64,000 bases of DNA from Arthrobacter saudimassiliensis. GTDB lineage: Bacteria > Actinomycetota > Actinomycetes > Actinomycetales > Micrococcaceae. Below the pieces are notes generated by a model that was not told the DNA's origin, searched no databases, and was given only the letters and a program-made list of their open reading frames with translations. Where the stretch lies: the NCBI GenBank assembly GCA_900016675.1, contig LN483070.1, positions 248,001 to 312,000 on the forward strand. The letters run 5' to 3'. Each line of letters starts with the position of its first letter. Within the stretch, counting starts at the first letter, position 1. The position numbers and the translations under genes were made by a program. This document shows positions 18,083 to 27,153 of the stretch, in pieces.

Positions 18083-19359
18083 GGCAGCTCCACCCTCAGT
18101 CTGGTCGGCCCGCCGGCCGGGCTGGTGAGCCGCAGCCTGCCGCCGAACGCGGCCGCCCGCCGGGCGATCCCGGCCAGGCCGGTCCCGGACCCGCCGCCCG
18201 CGCCGTCGCCGTCGGCCGGGTCCGGCACCCGCGCTCCGCCGCGCCCGTCGTCGTCCACTTCAATCACCAGGGTCTCCTCCCGCCCGCCCGATTCGGTCCG
18301 CAGGGCCACATCGATCCGTGCCGCCTGCGAATGCTTGGCCGCGTTGGTCAGCGCCTCGGCGAGCACGAAGTAGGCCGCCGATTCCACCGCCGCCGGGGCC
18401 CGCTCCAGGCCGGCCGTGTCCAGGGTGCAGGGTATCGGTGACCGGCTGGTCAGCGCCGACGCCGCTCCGCCCAGGCCGAGTTCGTCCAGCACCGGCGGAT
18501 AGATGTCGTGCACCGCCGCGCGCAGCCCGGCCAGCGCCTCCGACGCCGCGTCCTGCGCCCGGCCCAGGAACGGAACCGCCGCCGCCGGATCGGTTTCCGC
18601 TGCCCGCTGCGCCAGCCCGAGCATCATGACGACGCCGACCAGCCGGTTCTGCGCGCCGTCGTGCAGTTCGCGCTCAATCCGGCGCAGCTCGGCCGAGTGC
18701 GCGGCGAGCGCGCTGGCCCGGGCGGAGGACAGCTCCTGGATCCGGCGGGAGAGCTCCGCGTAGCGGCGCGGCGAGAGGATGCCCAGCGTTCCCTCGCTCA
18801 GCCGCCGCGCCATCCAGGGCAGCAGCAGCCAGGCCAGCACGGCGTACAGCACGCCGAGCAGCATGGCCAGGAAGGCGTCCGGCCAGCTGGTGACGGTGAC
18901 CGTCATTTCCAGCGGCGCGTCCGCCGGGAACAGCTGCCACCACGGGGCCAGCAGCAGATAGAGCACGGCCCCGGCGGGCAGCGCCAGCGCCAGCGCTCCG
19001 GCCAGCAGCCCGACGGCGCAGTGGAACAGCAGCCAGGACAGGTCCCGTTTGGTGTCCGGGGCGGTGACCAGGGCGGCCAGCTCGCTGAAGGACTGCCGGC
19101 CGGCCAGCCGGCGCCGGTCAAAGGGCATCACCGCGTGGGCGAATCCGGCCGAGCGGTGCTGGGCGCGGACGGCGAGCAGGTTCACCGCGGTCAGCAGTCC
19201 GGGCACCGCGTAGAGGCCCACGCCCAGCGCCACGAACGGCAGCAGCGCGATCCCGGCCACCAGCACCGCCCACGAGGCCAGCGACCAGGCGCCTTCGCGC
19301 AGCAGGAACAGCAGGTCCCGGGTGCGGGAGGCGAGGCCTGCGCGGCTCGGGGAGGTCAT
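18070..19359 (-). CDS. sensor histidine kinase, HisKA_3 type
   Basis: A 429-residue membrane histidine kinase. Four hydrophobic segments span about residues 28-62, 107-140 and 158-182, the first long stretch probably holding two helices. The dimerisation domain carries the phospho-acceptor His233 in ERELHDGAQNRL. The HATPase domain shows EALTNAAKHS (N box) and DDDGRGG, and GTGLAGIARR (G box). It lacks a large extracellular sensor, as is common for kinases that sense envelope stress or antimicrobial compounds through their membrane domain and an adjacent ABC exporter. It is co-transcribed with the response regulator and divergent from the exporter. Confidence 0.92.
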   Translation of the reverse strand: MTSPSRAGLASRTRDLLFLLREGAWSLASWAVLVAGIALLPFVALGVGLYAVPGLLTAVNLLAVRAQHRSAGFAHAVMPFDRRRLAGRQSFSELAALVTAPDTKRDLSWLLFHCAVGLLAGALALALPAGAVLYLLLAPWWQLFPADAPLEMTVTVTSWPDAFLAMLLGVLYAVLAWLLLPWMARRLSEGTLGILSPRRYAELSRRIQELSSARASALAAHSAELRRIERELHDGAQNRLVGVVMMLGLAQRAAETDPAAAVPFLGRAQDAASEALAGLRAAVHDIYPPVLDELGLGGAASALTSRSPIPCTLDTAGLERAPAAVESAAYFVLAEALTNAAKHSQAARIDVALRTESGGREETLVIEVDDDGRGGARVPDPADGDGAGGGSGTGLAGIARRAAAFGGRLRLTSPAGGPTRLRVELPCAF

Positions 19360-19499
19360 TTCCAGAATTATGCCGGACCGCCCGGCGGCTGTCGGTATAG
19401 CTGGCTCTACCCCAAACCGGCCGGCTGGCGGTATGGGATCGCCGCGCGGCGCTCAATAGCGTCGAGAGGGAAGCCGATCCCCTTCCGATAGGACACATC

Positions 19500-20255
19500 A
19501 TGTACACCGATGCCGCTGAGTTTTCCGCCCCTGCGGCGCTTGCGCTGCAGGGCGTTTCCAAGAGTTACCGGTCCGGCAGTTCCCGGGTCCACGCGCTCCG
19601 GGACGTGTCCCTGGCCCTTCCGGCCGGGACGTTCACCGCGGTCATGGGCCCCTCGGGCTCGGGCAAGAGCACGCTGCTGCAGAGCGCCGCGGGCCTGGAC
19701 ACCCCCGATACCGGCCGGGTGCTGCTGGGCGGCACCGAAATCTCCCAGCTGCGGCCCAAGGCCCTGACCCGGTTCCGGCGGGACCACGTGGGCTTCGTCT
19801 TCCAGTCCTACAACCTGCTGCCCCAGCTGAGCGTGGCGCGGAACGTGACGCTGCCGCTGCTGCTGGCCGGCCGCGGCCCGGACCAGGCCTGGCTGGACTA
19901 CGTGCTGGAGGCGGTCGGGCTGGGCGGGCTGGGCCACCGGAAGCCGCAGGAGCTCTCCGGCGGCCAGCAGCAGCGGGCCGCGATCGCCCGGGCCCTGATC
20001 ACCCGCCCGGCGGCCGTGTTCGCGGACGAGCCGACCGGCGCCCTGGACTCGGCCACCGCGCAGCAGGTGCTGGGGCTGCTGCGCCACACGGTCTCCGCCC
20101 TGGGCCAGACCGTGATCATGGTGACCCACGACCCGGTGGCCGCCCGGCACGCGGACACCGTCCTGTTCCTCGCCGACGGGCGGCTGGACGGCAGCATGAC
20201 CGATGCCTCCCCCCGTGACATCACCGCCCGCATGGCCGACCTGGGAGAGCGCTGA
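19500..20255 (+). CDS. MacB/LolD-type ABC transporter ATPase
   Basis: A 251-residue ATPase from ATG 19500. Walker A is GPSGSGKST near residue 52, the Q-loop is FVFQSYNLLP, the signature is LSGGQQQR, Walker B is VFADEPTGALD and the H-loop is MVTHD. The residues following Walker B (EPTGALD) are typical of exporters in the MacB/LolD/FtsE group. The next gene, starting at 20257, is its permease. The operon lies head-to-head with a two-component system, with 140 bases between the start codons holding both promoters. Confidence 0.93.
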   Translation: MYTDAAEFSAPAALALQGVSKSYRSGSSRVHALRDVSLALPAGTFTAVMGPSGSGKSTLLQSAAGLDTPDTGRVLLGGTEISQLRPKALTRFRRDHVGFVFQSYNLLPQLSVARNVTLPLLLAGRGPDQAWLDYVLEAVGLGGLGHRKPQELSGGQQQRAAIARALITRPAAVFADEPTGALDSATAQQVLGLLRHTVSALGQTVIMVTHDPVAARHADTVLFLADGRLDGSMTDASPRDITARMADLGER

Positions 20256-20256
20256 T

Positions 20257-22758
20257 ATGTGGACCCTTGCCAAAGCCTCCGTCCGCCACCACCGCGGCGG
20301 GTTCGCCGGCGTCTTCGTCGCCGTGTTCCTCTGCTCCGCGCTGATCACGGCGATGGGCGTGCTGATTGAATCCGGGCTCCGCGGCGGCGTCGGTCCCCAG
20401 CGCCTGCAGGGCGCCGACGTCGTCGTGGGCGCCCCGCAGGCGGTCCCGGTCGTGGAGGACATGGACGTCGCCCTGCCTGAGCGGGTCCTGCTGCCGGCCG
20501 CGGCGGTGGAGCAGATCGCCGCGGTGCCCGGCGTGGACCGGGCCGTGGGCGGCGTCGAGATTCCGCTGGCCACCGCCGACGGCGCCGCCGTCACGGCCGC
20601 CGGCTGGGACAGCGCCGCCCTGGGCTCCTACGAGCTGGCCGACGGACGGGCCCCGCAGGCCGCCACCGACGTGGCCGTGGACCCCTCCTTCGGCGCGGAA
20701 CCGGGCAGCCGGCTGGTGCTGGCCCACGGCGGGGAGCGCACCGAGTACACGGTCTCCGGCGTCCTGGCGGCCGACGACGGCGCGAAGACCGCCGACGCCG
20801 CGTCGTCGGCCGCCAGCCCGGCCGTCTTCCTCAGCCCGGCCGGGGCGCAGGCCCTGTGGCCGCACGGCGGCTCCGTGGCCACCGTCGGCGTGCTCGCCGC
20901 CCCCGGCATCAGCCCGGACCAGCTGGCGGAGGACATCGAATCCCGGGTGGACGGCGTCGTCACCTACACCGGCGACGCCCGCGGGGACGTGGAGAACCTG
21001 GGCGGGGCAGCGGCCCGCTCCGGCCTGCTGCTGCTGAGCGGCTCGCTGGCCGGCGTGGCGGTGATGACCGCCGTGTTCGTGACCGCCGGAACGCTGTCCC
21101 TGTCGGTGCTGGGCCGCCGCCGCGAGTTCGCCATGCTGCGGGCCGTGGGGGCGGGCACCGGGCAGTCGCTGGGGCTGGTGGTCCGCGAGGTGCTGCTGGT
21201 CTCGGCGGCGGCCGCCGTCCTGGGCGCCGCCCCCGGGTTCGGGCTGGCCGCGCTGCTGGGCGGGCAGTTCGCCGACGCCGGCGTCATCCCGGACTCCTTC
21301 CGGCTGGCCTACGGCCCGCTCCCGGCGCTCGCTGCGGTGCTGATCAGCGTGGCCGCGGCCGTGGGCGCCTCGTTCGTCGCCGCCCGCGGCACCGTCCGCA
21401 CCCCGCCGACCGCCGCGCTGCGGGAGTCCCAGACCGAGTCCGCACGGCTCGGCCGCGGCCGGGTGAACACCGGCCTGGCCCTGCTGGCCGCGGGCCTGCT
21501 CGCCGCCGTCGTCCCGGTGGCGGTGCCCGGCGACGGCGGGCTGGCGGCGGCCGCCTCCAGCATCCTCCTGCTGGTGATCGGCACGGCGGTCCTCGGGCCG
21601 TGGCTGGTCACCGCGGTGCTGACGCTGCTGCGGCCGCTGCTGGGCCGCAGCGCCTCGGCGTCGCTGGTGCTGGCCGAAGCCAACGCCGGCGCCTTCCCGC
21701 GGCGGCTGGCCGCCGGCATCGTTCCGCTCGCGCTGGCCGTGGCCCTGGGCTCGGTGCAGTTCTTCACGCCCACCACCGTGGAGGCGGAGGCCGAGCGGCA
21801 GGCCCGGGACGGAACGGTGGCCGCCTACCTGGTCAGCGCGCCGGCGTCGGGGCTGTCCGCCGACACCGCGGAGCGGGTGGCCGCCCTGCCCGGGGTGCAG
21901 TCCGCGACCGCCGTGGCCCGGTCCGCGGTCCTGGCCGACACCCGCTTCCTCGGCATGGAGGACGGCGTCACGCCCTACGCCGTGCAGGGGCTGGACCCGG
22001 CGGAGCTGGACGGGACGCTGGACCTGCAGGTTCGCGAAGGCTCCCTGGACCGGCTGGCCGAGCCCGGCACCGTGGCGCTCAGCGTCGACCTGGCCCAGGC
22101 CGCCGGCGTCGCCCCGGGCGGGGAGTTCGGCTTCCGGTTCGGGGACGGCACGCCGGCGACCGCCGTCGTCGTCGCGACCTATGAGCGGGGCCTGGGCTTC
22201 GGGGACGTCGCGGTGGCCAACGACACCCTGCGCGCCCACACCACCACGGGCTTGAACGACCATCTGCTGGTCAGCGCCGTACCGGGCACCGATCCTGCGG
22301 AGCTCGAGGCGGCCGTGGCCGGACTGGGGCTGACGCTGCTGGACCGGGACGGCCTGGCGGCGGCAGGTGCCGCGGAACGGAACGCCGAGTCCTGGGTGTC
22401 CGTGATCGCCATGCTGGTGCTGCTCGGCTACCTGGCCGTCTCAGTGGTCAACACCCTGGTCATGGCCACCGCCCGGCGCCGGCCGGAGATGCTGCTGCTG
22501 CGCAGCCTGGGCGCCTCGGATGCCCAGCTGCGCCGGATGACCGGAGGGGAGGCGGCCCTGGTCGTGACGGTGGCCGTCGCGGTGGGCACCGTGCTGGCCG
22601 TCCCGCCGCTGATGGGCATCGCTTACAGCGTCTCCGGGGCGCCGCTGCCCACGGTGGTGCCGTGGGCCTACCTGGCGCTGGCCGGCGCGACGGCGGCCCT
22701 GGGCCTGGGCTCCGTCGCCGTGGCCACGCGGGCGGCGCTGCACCCGGCCCGGAGCTGA
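20257..22758 (+). CDS. FtsX-like ABC transporter permease (MacB-type), double repeat
   Basis: An 833-residue permease from ATG 20257, with GGGAGAG nine bases upstream. Architecture: one N-terminal membrane helix, an extracellular domain (about 50-250), three FtsX helices (about 270-390), a second set of helices (about 405-480), a second extracellular domain (about 510-710) and three final helices (about 718-828). This is the 4+4 arrangement of actinobacterial exporters of antimicrobials or lipids. An RTPPTAALRE-type cytosolic motif follows the first FtsX block. With the ATPase it forms a mechanotransmission-type exporter, likely controlled by the divergent two-component system. Confidence 0.9.
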   Translation: MWTLAKASVRHHRGGFAGVFVAVFLCSALITAMGVLIESGLRGGVGPQRLQGADVVVGAPQAVPVVEDMDVALPERVLLPAAAVEQIAAVPGVDRAVGGVEIPLATADGAAVTAAGWDSAALGSYELADGRAPQAATDVAVDPSFGAEPGSRLVLAHGGERTEYTVSGVLAADDGAKTADAASSAASPAVFLSPAGAQALWPHGGSVATVGVLAAPGISPDQLAEDIESRVDGVVTYTGDARGDVENLGGAAARSGLLLLSGSLAGVAVMTAVFVTAGTLSLSVLGRRREFAMLRAVGAGTGQSLGLVVREVLLVSAAAAVLGAAPGFGLAALLGGQFADAGVIPDSFRLAYGPLPALAAVLISVAAAVGASFVAARGTVRTPPTAALRESQTESARLGRGRVNTGLALLAAGLLAAVVPVAVPGDGGLAAAASSILLLVIGTAVLGPWLVTAVLTLLRPLLGRSASASLVLAEANAGAFPRRLAAGIVPLALAVALGSVQFFTPTTVEAEAERQARDGTVAAYLVSAPASGLSADTAERVAALPGVQSATAVARSAVLADTRFLGMEDGVTPYAVQGLDPAELDGTLDLQVREGSLDRLAEPGTVALSVDLAQAAGVAPGGEFGFRFGDGTPATAVVVATYERGLGFGDVAVANDTLRAHTTTGLNDHLLVSAVPGTDPAELEAAVAGLGLTLLDRDGLAAAGAAERNAESWVSVIAMLVLLGYLAVSVVNTLVMATARRRPEMLLLRSLGASDAQLRRMTGGEAALVVTVAVAVGTVLAVPPLMGIAYSVSGAPLPTVVPWAYLALAGATAALGLGSVAVATRAALHPARS

Positions 22759-22778
22759 TGCCGGCGGCTGACAGCGGA

Positions 22779-22821
22779 AAAGCAGAAGACCCCGGCCCAA
22801 GGGACCGGGGTCTTCTGCTTT
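22779..22821 (+). terminator. Rho-independent terminator after the ABC operon
   Basis: A perfect 17-bp inverted repeat (AAAGCAGAAGACCCCGG at 22779-22795 and its complement at 22805-22821) with a 9-base loop. It starts 20 bases after the permease stop. It can also act on the minus strand, where the tRNA-Ser transcript arrives. Confidence 0.85.
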
Positions 22822-22838
22822 GATGATCATCTCATCGG

Positions 22839-22923
22839 CGGAGGATGGGGGATTTGAACCCCCGAGGGCGTTAACCCAACACGCGTTCCAGGCGTGCGCC
22901 ATAGGCCGCTAGGCGAATCCTCC
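22839..22923 (-). tRNA. tRNA-Ser (anticodon GGA)
   Basis: The minus strand folds into a class II tRNA. The acceptor stem is GGAGGAT paired with ATCCTCC, the anticodon arm is CACGC-CTGGAAC-GCGTG with anticodon GGA (22887-22889), there is a long variable arm, and the T arm has GGGGGTTCAAATCCCCC. The discriminator is G. The CCA end is not encoded. It reads codons UCC/UCU. It lies just before the start of the catabolic region but I see no duplicated 3' end that would mark an integration site. Confidence 0.95.
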
Positions 22924-23008
22924 AAGCTTGCTCGTCAAGAGCAGATACAAGACTACCGGACAACGCCCGGATTGCCGAATCGGCCCTGATCGGGTCGGGT
23001 GCCGGCCC

Positions 23009-23647
23009 TCAGGTCTGCAGCTGCCGGCTGCCCAAAAGGCCCAGCACGATGTTGACCGCGGGAATCGCAAGCCAGGACAACTGTGCGGCGGTCGGGCTGG
23101 CCAGCGCAATCGGCACCGAGAGCAGAAAGACCAGGGGCGCGACGGCGGCGTGCTGCCATGCGGTGCCCAGCAGCCGCTCGTCGTACTGCGGCTTGAACAG
23201 GTGCCGGCGCTTGCAATAGAGCCACATCAGGGCGTCCACGCCGCCGATGAGCGCCACGGTTCCGGCGTAGATGGCCAGCCCGAGGAACTGGTCGCCGTGG
23301 AACACCAGCATGTCCGTTGCGTAGCCGATCAGGGCCACGAAGAGCAGCAGCAGGAGATTCAGCCGTTGGAATGCAGGGGTGTAACCGCTCAGCACACGGA
23401 TCATCCGGTGGTGGCTGAGCCAGTACGCGCCCGTCACCACGAACGACAGCGCGTAGGCGCCGAACTGGGGCAGCTGGTCCGCCACCGCGCCGGGCAGCTC
23501 GGCCGCCGGCACCCGGGGAACGTCGATGCCGACGGCCAGCAGGGTCATGGCAACGGCGAAGATCGCATCGCTGAAGGAAGCGGTGCGGTCCAGGCTGTCT
23601 CCGGAGCTGAACTCCTCCCGGAAAATCCGGTTCCGGCTGCCGTCCAC
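23009..23647 (-). CDS. TMEM175-family (DUF1211) potassium channel-like protein
   Basis: A 212-residue membrane protein. The first helix has the family's R-x3-FSD motif (RTASFSDAIFAVAMTLL). Five more hydrophobic segments follow, giving six in total, which is the bacterial TMEM175 size. In characterised members the FSD helix lines a K+-permeable pore of a tetramer. A GTG at 23647 is used as start; no clear ribosome binding site is seen and a start a few codons downstream is possible. The gene is monocistronic, between the tRNA-Ser gene and a long hairpin at 23660-23704. Confidence 0.85.
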   Translation of the reverse strand: MDGSRNRIFREEFSSGDSLDRTASFSDAIFAVAMTLLAVGIDVPRVPAAELPGAVADQLPQFGAYALSFVVTGAYWLSHHRMIRVLSGYTPAFQRLNLLLLLFVALIGYATDMLVFHGDQFLGLAIYAGTVALIGGVDALMWLYCKRRHLFKPQYDERLLGTAWQHAAVAPLVFLLSVPIALASPTAAQLSWLAIPAVNIVLGLLGSRQLQT

Positions 23648-23659
23648 TCCGCCATTGTT

Positions 23660-23704
23660 CCCGCTTTACTCCCGTCCGGGACACCCGGGCGGGAGCAAAG
23701 CGGG
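23660..23704 (-). terminator. strong hairpin terminator at the end of the etf-cytochrome operon
   Basis: A 21-bp stem (23660-23680 and 23684-23704) with a 3-base loop; the arms differ at two positions that form G-U pairs in RNA. It lies 40 bases past the stop of the b-type cytochrome gene and just before the start of the TMEM175 gene, so it should end the long minus-strand operon. No clear T-run follows. Confidence 0.7.
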
Positions 23705-23744
23705 ATCAGGCGGCCGGGATCCCTGCCACCGTCAGCGACCGACG

Positions 23745-25328
23745 TCAGCGGCCGACTTTGCCGAACAGCGAGGCGATCGGGGCGAGCACGAACGGGCGGG
23801 CGGCGAACCAGCCGCCGGCGATCACCAGCAGGGAGGCGAACATGATCCAGAAGCCCGTCCAGTTCACCGCGTCCTGGCCGGCGTACATGTGGTTCAGGTT
23901 CTTCAGGGCGCCGGTGGACAGCACCAGCGCGACGTGCACGATGATGAACGCCACGAAGTACAGCATCACCGGGAGGTGGATGGCCCGGGCCACCTCCACC
24001 GGGTAGATGCGGTTCAGCCGGTCCGCCTTGGCCGGCCACATGCCGGACATGCGGTAGCCGGTGATCGCCGCCAGGGGTGCGGCCACAAAGATGGTGACGA
24101 AGTACGCCAGCACCTGCAGGGAGTTGTAGTTCACCCAGCCGTTTTCCGTCGGCCAGTCCAGGGAAAGGTACTGCAGGGCGGCGGAGGCCGCATTCGGGAA
24201 CACGTCCCAGCTGGTCGGCACCACCCGCATCCACTGCCCGGTCACGGCGAGCAGCACCACGAAGACCGCACCGTTGACCAGCCAGAGGATGTCCAGCGAC
24301 TGGTGCAGCCACAGGGTGAGGCTGATCTTCTTCGGGTTCTTTCCCCACTTGGGGGTCCACTGCGCCGGCGGGCGGCGCTGGGTGCGGACCTGCCAGCCGG
24401 AGCGGATGATCAGGACCATCAGGAACACGTTGAAGAAGTGCTGCCAGCCCAGCCACGCCGGAATCCCGACGGGGGCTCCGTGCGGCAGCTCGCTTTCCCC
24501 CGGGTAACGGGCGAGGAACTCCTGGACCGGCCCCAGCGTGACCAGCCATCGGGCGGCCAGCACCGCGGCGGCGCTGAGCACCAGCAGGACGACGGCGAGC
24601 AGGGCGGCCTGCCGCAGCCGGCTCCGTTCCGGCTTGGCGGGGGCGGAAGCCGGCTTCGCCGGGGCGGCCGACGTCGGGCCAGTGGAGGCTGCGCCGGCGG
24701 CTGGGGCCGCTCCGGCCGCGGAAACCGGGGTTGCGGCTGCCGCGGCAGCGGGCGCAGGGGCCGCGGCCGGGCGGGGCATCCCCTGGCGCCGGCCGGTGGG
24801 TGCGTTGGTGGACGCATTGGTGGGTGCCTTGGCGGATGCACCGTCGGGAGTATTGGCGGGCGTATTCGTAGGCGCGCCGGCAGCCGCGTCGGCCGTGGGA
24901 GCCGCCGGGGCCTCCCCCGCGGCGGCCGGCCGGGGCAGCCCCCGGCGCCGCCCGGTGGTTGCCGCTGCGGTCGGGGCGGACGGTGAGGAGGAAGCGGACG
25001 GCGAGGAAGGGGCGGGGTTGGCCGCGGCGCCGCCGGGCTCTCCGGCGGCTGCCGCTGTTGCGGCGTCCGGTCCGGGGCCGGGCGCGCCCGCTGTCCGGGG
25101 CAGCCCTTGCCGCCGGCCGGAGCGGGCCGGGGCGGCTGCGGGCTCTGCCGCCGCCGTCGCAGTAGCCGCAGCAGTCGCAGCCGCTGCGGCCGCCGTCGGC
25201 CTCTGCTCCGGAGCTGCTGCGCCCGTTTCAGCCGCATTCGCCGCCGCTGCGTTCGGTGCCGCCGCGGCCTGTTTCGGTGTCGCCACGGCTGCCTGCCCGG
25301 CGGTCCGCGGCAGTCCCTTCCTCACCAT
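23745..25328 (-). CDS. b-type membrane cytochrome (cytochrome b561/FdnI-like) with long disordered N-terminus
   Basis: A 527-residue protein with two parts. Residues 1-235 are Ala/Pro-rich and disordered, with a short motif repeated about five times: (R/K)-x-GLPR(T/P)A or GMPRPA, always after Gly/Arg-rich residues, including the N-terminal VRKGLPRTAG. Residues 240-527 hold a membrane helix and then a cytochrome b561/hydrogenase-cytochrome-like bundle. His residues stand in WQHFF, LWLHQS, RAIHLP and IIVHVA, a set that could ligate two b hemes. It is the last gene of an operon with etfB and etfA; the etfA stop is 4 bases upstream of its start. An electron route from ETF to the quinone pool through this protein is plausible but inferred. 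Confidence 0.75.
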   Translation of the reverse strand: MVRKGLPRTAGQAAVATPKQAAAAPNAAAANAAETGAAAPEQRPTAAAAAATAAATATAAAEPAAAPARSGRRQGLPRTAGAPGPGPDAATAAAAGEPGGAAANPAPSSPSASSSPSAPTAAATTGRRRGLPRPAAAGEAPAAPTADAAAGAPTNTPANTPDGASAKAPTNASTNAPTGRRQGMPRPAAAPAPAAAAAATPVSAAGAAPAAGAASTGPTSAAPAKPASAPAKPERSRLRQAALLAVVLLVLSAAAVLAARWLVTLGPVQEFLARYPGESELPHGAPVGIPAWLGWQHFFNVFLMVLIIRSGWQVRTQRRPPAQWTPKWGKNPKKISLTLWLHQSLDILWLVNGAVFVVLLAVTGQWMRVVPTSWDVFPNAASAALQYLSLDWPTENGWVNYNSLQVLAYFVTIFVAAPLAAITGYRMSGMWPAKADRLNRIYPVEVARAIHLPVMLYFVAFIIVHVALVLSTGALKNLNHMYAGQDAVNWTGFWIMFASLLVIAGGWFAARPFVLAPIASLFGKVGR

Positions 25329-25332
25329 CGCA

Positions 25333-26319
25333 CTAGCCCCGCTTCTCTTCGATGGCGGCCACCAGCTGCGGGACCACGGTGAACAGGTCCCCCACCACGC
25401 CGAAGTCGGCGATGTCGAAGATCGGCGCGTCGGGGTCCTTGTTCACCGCGACGATGGTCTTGGCCGTCTGCATGCCGGCCCGGTGCTGGATGGCGCCGGA
25501 GATGCCCAGGGCAATGTAGAGGTCCGGTGCCACGGTGACGCCGGTCTGTCCCACCTGCATCGCCTGCGCCACGTACCCGGCGTCGACGGCGGCGCGGGAG
25601 GCGCCCACCGCCCCGCCGAGCGCGTCGGCGAGGCTCTCCACCAGGGCGAAGTTCTCGCCGGAGCCCAGGCCGCGGCCGCCGGAGACGACCACGGAGGCGC
25701 CGCGCAGCTCGGGCCGCGTGGACACCGTGCCGGTCTCCTCGCAGCGGGTGATCGTTGCGTCGGGAGCGCCGGAGGCCGGTGCGGCGAGCACCTCGACCGA
25801 GGGTTCCTGCGCGTCGGCGCGGAGGCTGGAGGAGCCCTGGCGCAGCGTGATGACCAGCGTGCCGTTGGCTGCGGCGGAGTCCGTCAGATACGCCCCGCCG
25901 TAGACGGAGTGGTGCGCCACCACGCCTTCCTCGTCCCGGGAGACGCCGACGGCGTCGGCGGCCAGCGCGGCGCCGGTGCGCACGGCGAAGCGTGCGGCGG
26001 CGTCGCGGCCCTGGATCGAGTTGGGCACCAGCACCGCTTCGGGCGCCAGGGCCGCGGCGGCGGCGGTCAGCGCGTCCACCACGGGGGCCACGACGGCGGT
26101 GCCGGCCTGGTCGGTCTCGGCGATCATCACGTGCGCGGCGCCGAGGTCCGCCAGTTCCTTGCCGAGCCGGTCGGCGCTGCCGGGCGCGGCCACCGCGAGG
26201 GCCACCGGCGTGCCGATGGCGGAGGCGGCGCCGATCAGTTCGGCGGCGCTGGAGCGCAGTGTGCCCGACGGCGAGAGGTCGACGAGCACGAGGGTCGCGT
26301 TTTCGGGGTATGCGGGCAT
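25333..26319 (-). CDS. etfA: electron transfer flavoprotein alpha subunit
   Basis: A 328-residue EtfA. The C-terminal FAD domain shows the family signature: [50 protein letters not shown] and the final [14 protein letters not shown]. The N-terminal domain pairs with EtfB. The gene lies 2 bases after etfB. ETF takes electrons from acyl-CoA dehydrogenases; four FadE genes lie in the same gene block, so this ETF probably serves them. Confidence 0.96.
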   Translation of the reverse strand: MPAYPENATLVLVDLSPSGTLRSSAAELIGAASAIGTPVALAVAAPGSADRLGKELADLGAAHVMIAETDQAGTAVVAPVVDALTAAAAALAPEAVLVPNSIQGRDAAARFAVRTGAALAADAVGVSRDEEGVVAHHSVYGGAYLTDSAAANGTLVITLRQGSSSLRADAQEPSVEVLAAPASGAPDATITRCEETGTVSTRPELRGASVVVSGGRGLGSGENFALVESLADALGGAVGASRAAVDAGYVAQAMQVGQTGVTVAPDLYIALGISGAIQHRAGMQTAKTIVAVNKDPDAPIFDIADFGVVGDLFTVVPQLVAAIEEKRG

Positions 26320-26321
26320 GG

Positions 26322-27107
26322 TCAGTGTCCTTTGATGAGTTGGTTCTCGGCGAGGAAGTCGGCGATCTGTCGGCCGGCGTCGCCCTCGTCTTCGATGCGG
26401 ATGCCGGCGGCGCGGGCCGGGCGCTGCGCCACGGAGAGGATGATGGAGCGGTTCGCCTCGTCGTCGACGGTGAGGCCGAGGTCCGCCAGGGTGAGGGTGT
26501 CGAAGGGCTTCTTCTTCGCGGCCATGATGCCCTTGAAGTTGGGGAAGCGGGCGTCCGGCAGGGCTTCGGTGATCGAGATGACGGCGGGCAGGGGCGCCTG
26601 CACCTGGGTGCTTTCGGTTTCCAGGTTTCGGGTGCCGGCGACCGTCTCCGCGGTGAGTTCGACCGCGCTGAGGTAGGTGATGCCGGGGACTCCCAGCAGT
26701 TCGGCCAGCATGGAGGGCAGCACGCCCGCGCCGCCGTCGGTGGAGATGTTGCCGGCGATCACCAGGTCGAAGCCGATGCTGCGGATGGCCGCCGCCAGCA
26801 CCTCGGCGGTGAGGGTGGTGTCGGCGCCGAGCATGGCCGGGTCGCAGATGTGCACGGCGCGGTCGGCGCCCATGGCCAGGCCCTTGCGCAGGGTGGCCGG
26901 CATGGTGCCGTCCGGCCCGGCGGCGAGCAGGACCACCTCGGTGTCCGGGTCGGCGCTGCGGTGGGTCAGCGCCACCTCGAGGGCCCGTTCGGTGATTTCG
27001 TCCAGGACCGGGTCTCCGGCGGCGCGCTCCAGGAGCCCGGTTTCCAGGTTCAGCGTGCGCTCCCCGTAGGTATCCGGGACTTCCTTCATGAGAACAACTA
27101 TTTTCAT
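26322..27107 (-). CDS. etfB: electron transfer flavoprotein beta subunit
   Basis: A 261-residue EtfB from ATG 27107, with the family's N-terminal [12 protein letters not shown], the central [22 protein letters not shown] nucleotide loop region (abridged here to its key Gly and Asp residues) and the AKKKP recognition-loop-like segment near residue 200. It is preceded by the MaoC gene with a 46-base gap and followed by etfA. Its position in an operon that begins with a side-chain-type SDR and MaoC protein links the ETF to acyl-CoA oxidation. Confidence 0.95.
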   Translation of the reverse strand: MKIVVLMKEVPDTYGERTLNLETGLLERAAGDPVLDEITERALEVALTHRSADPDTEVVLLAAGPDGTMPATLRKGLAMGADRAVHICDPAMLGADTTLTAEVLAAAIRSIGFDLVIAGNISTDGGAGVLPSMLAELLGVPGITYLSAVELTAETVAGTRNLETESTQVQAPLPAVISITEALPDARFPNFKGIMAAKKKPFDTLTLADLGLTVDDEANRSIILSVAQRPARAAGIRIEDEGDAGRQIADFLAENQLIKGH

Positions 27108-27153
27108 CGATTTCCCTCTTTCATCGTCGAAGTTCGGGGCGCAACCGTGCGGG

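Noticed and set aside
22839-22923. tRNA-Ser as the integration site for the catabolic block
   Set aside because: I find no repeat of the tRNA 3' end at the far side, and the block has the same composition as the chromosome.
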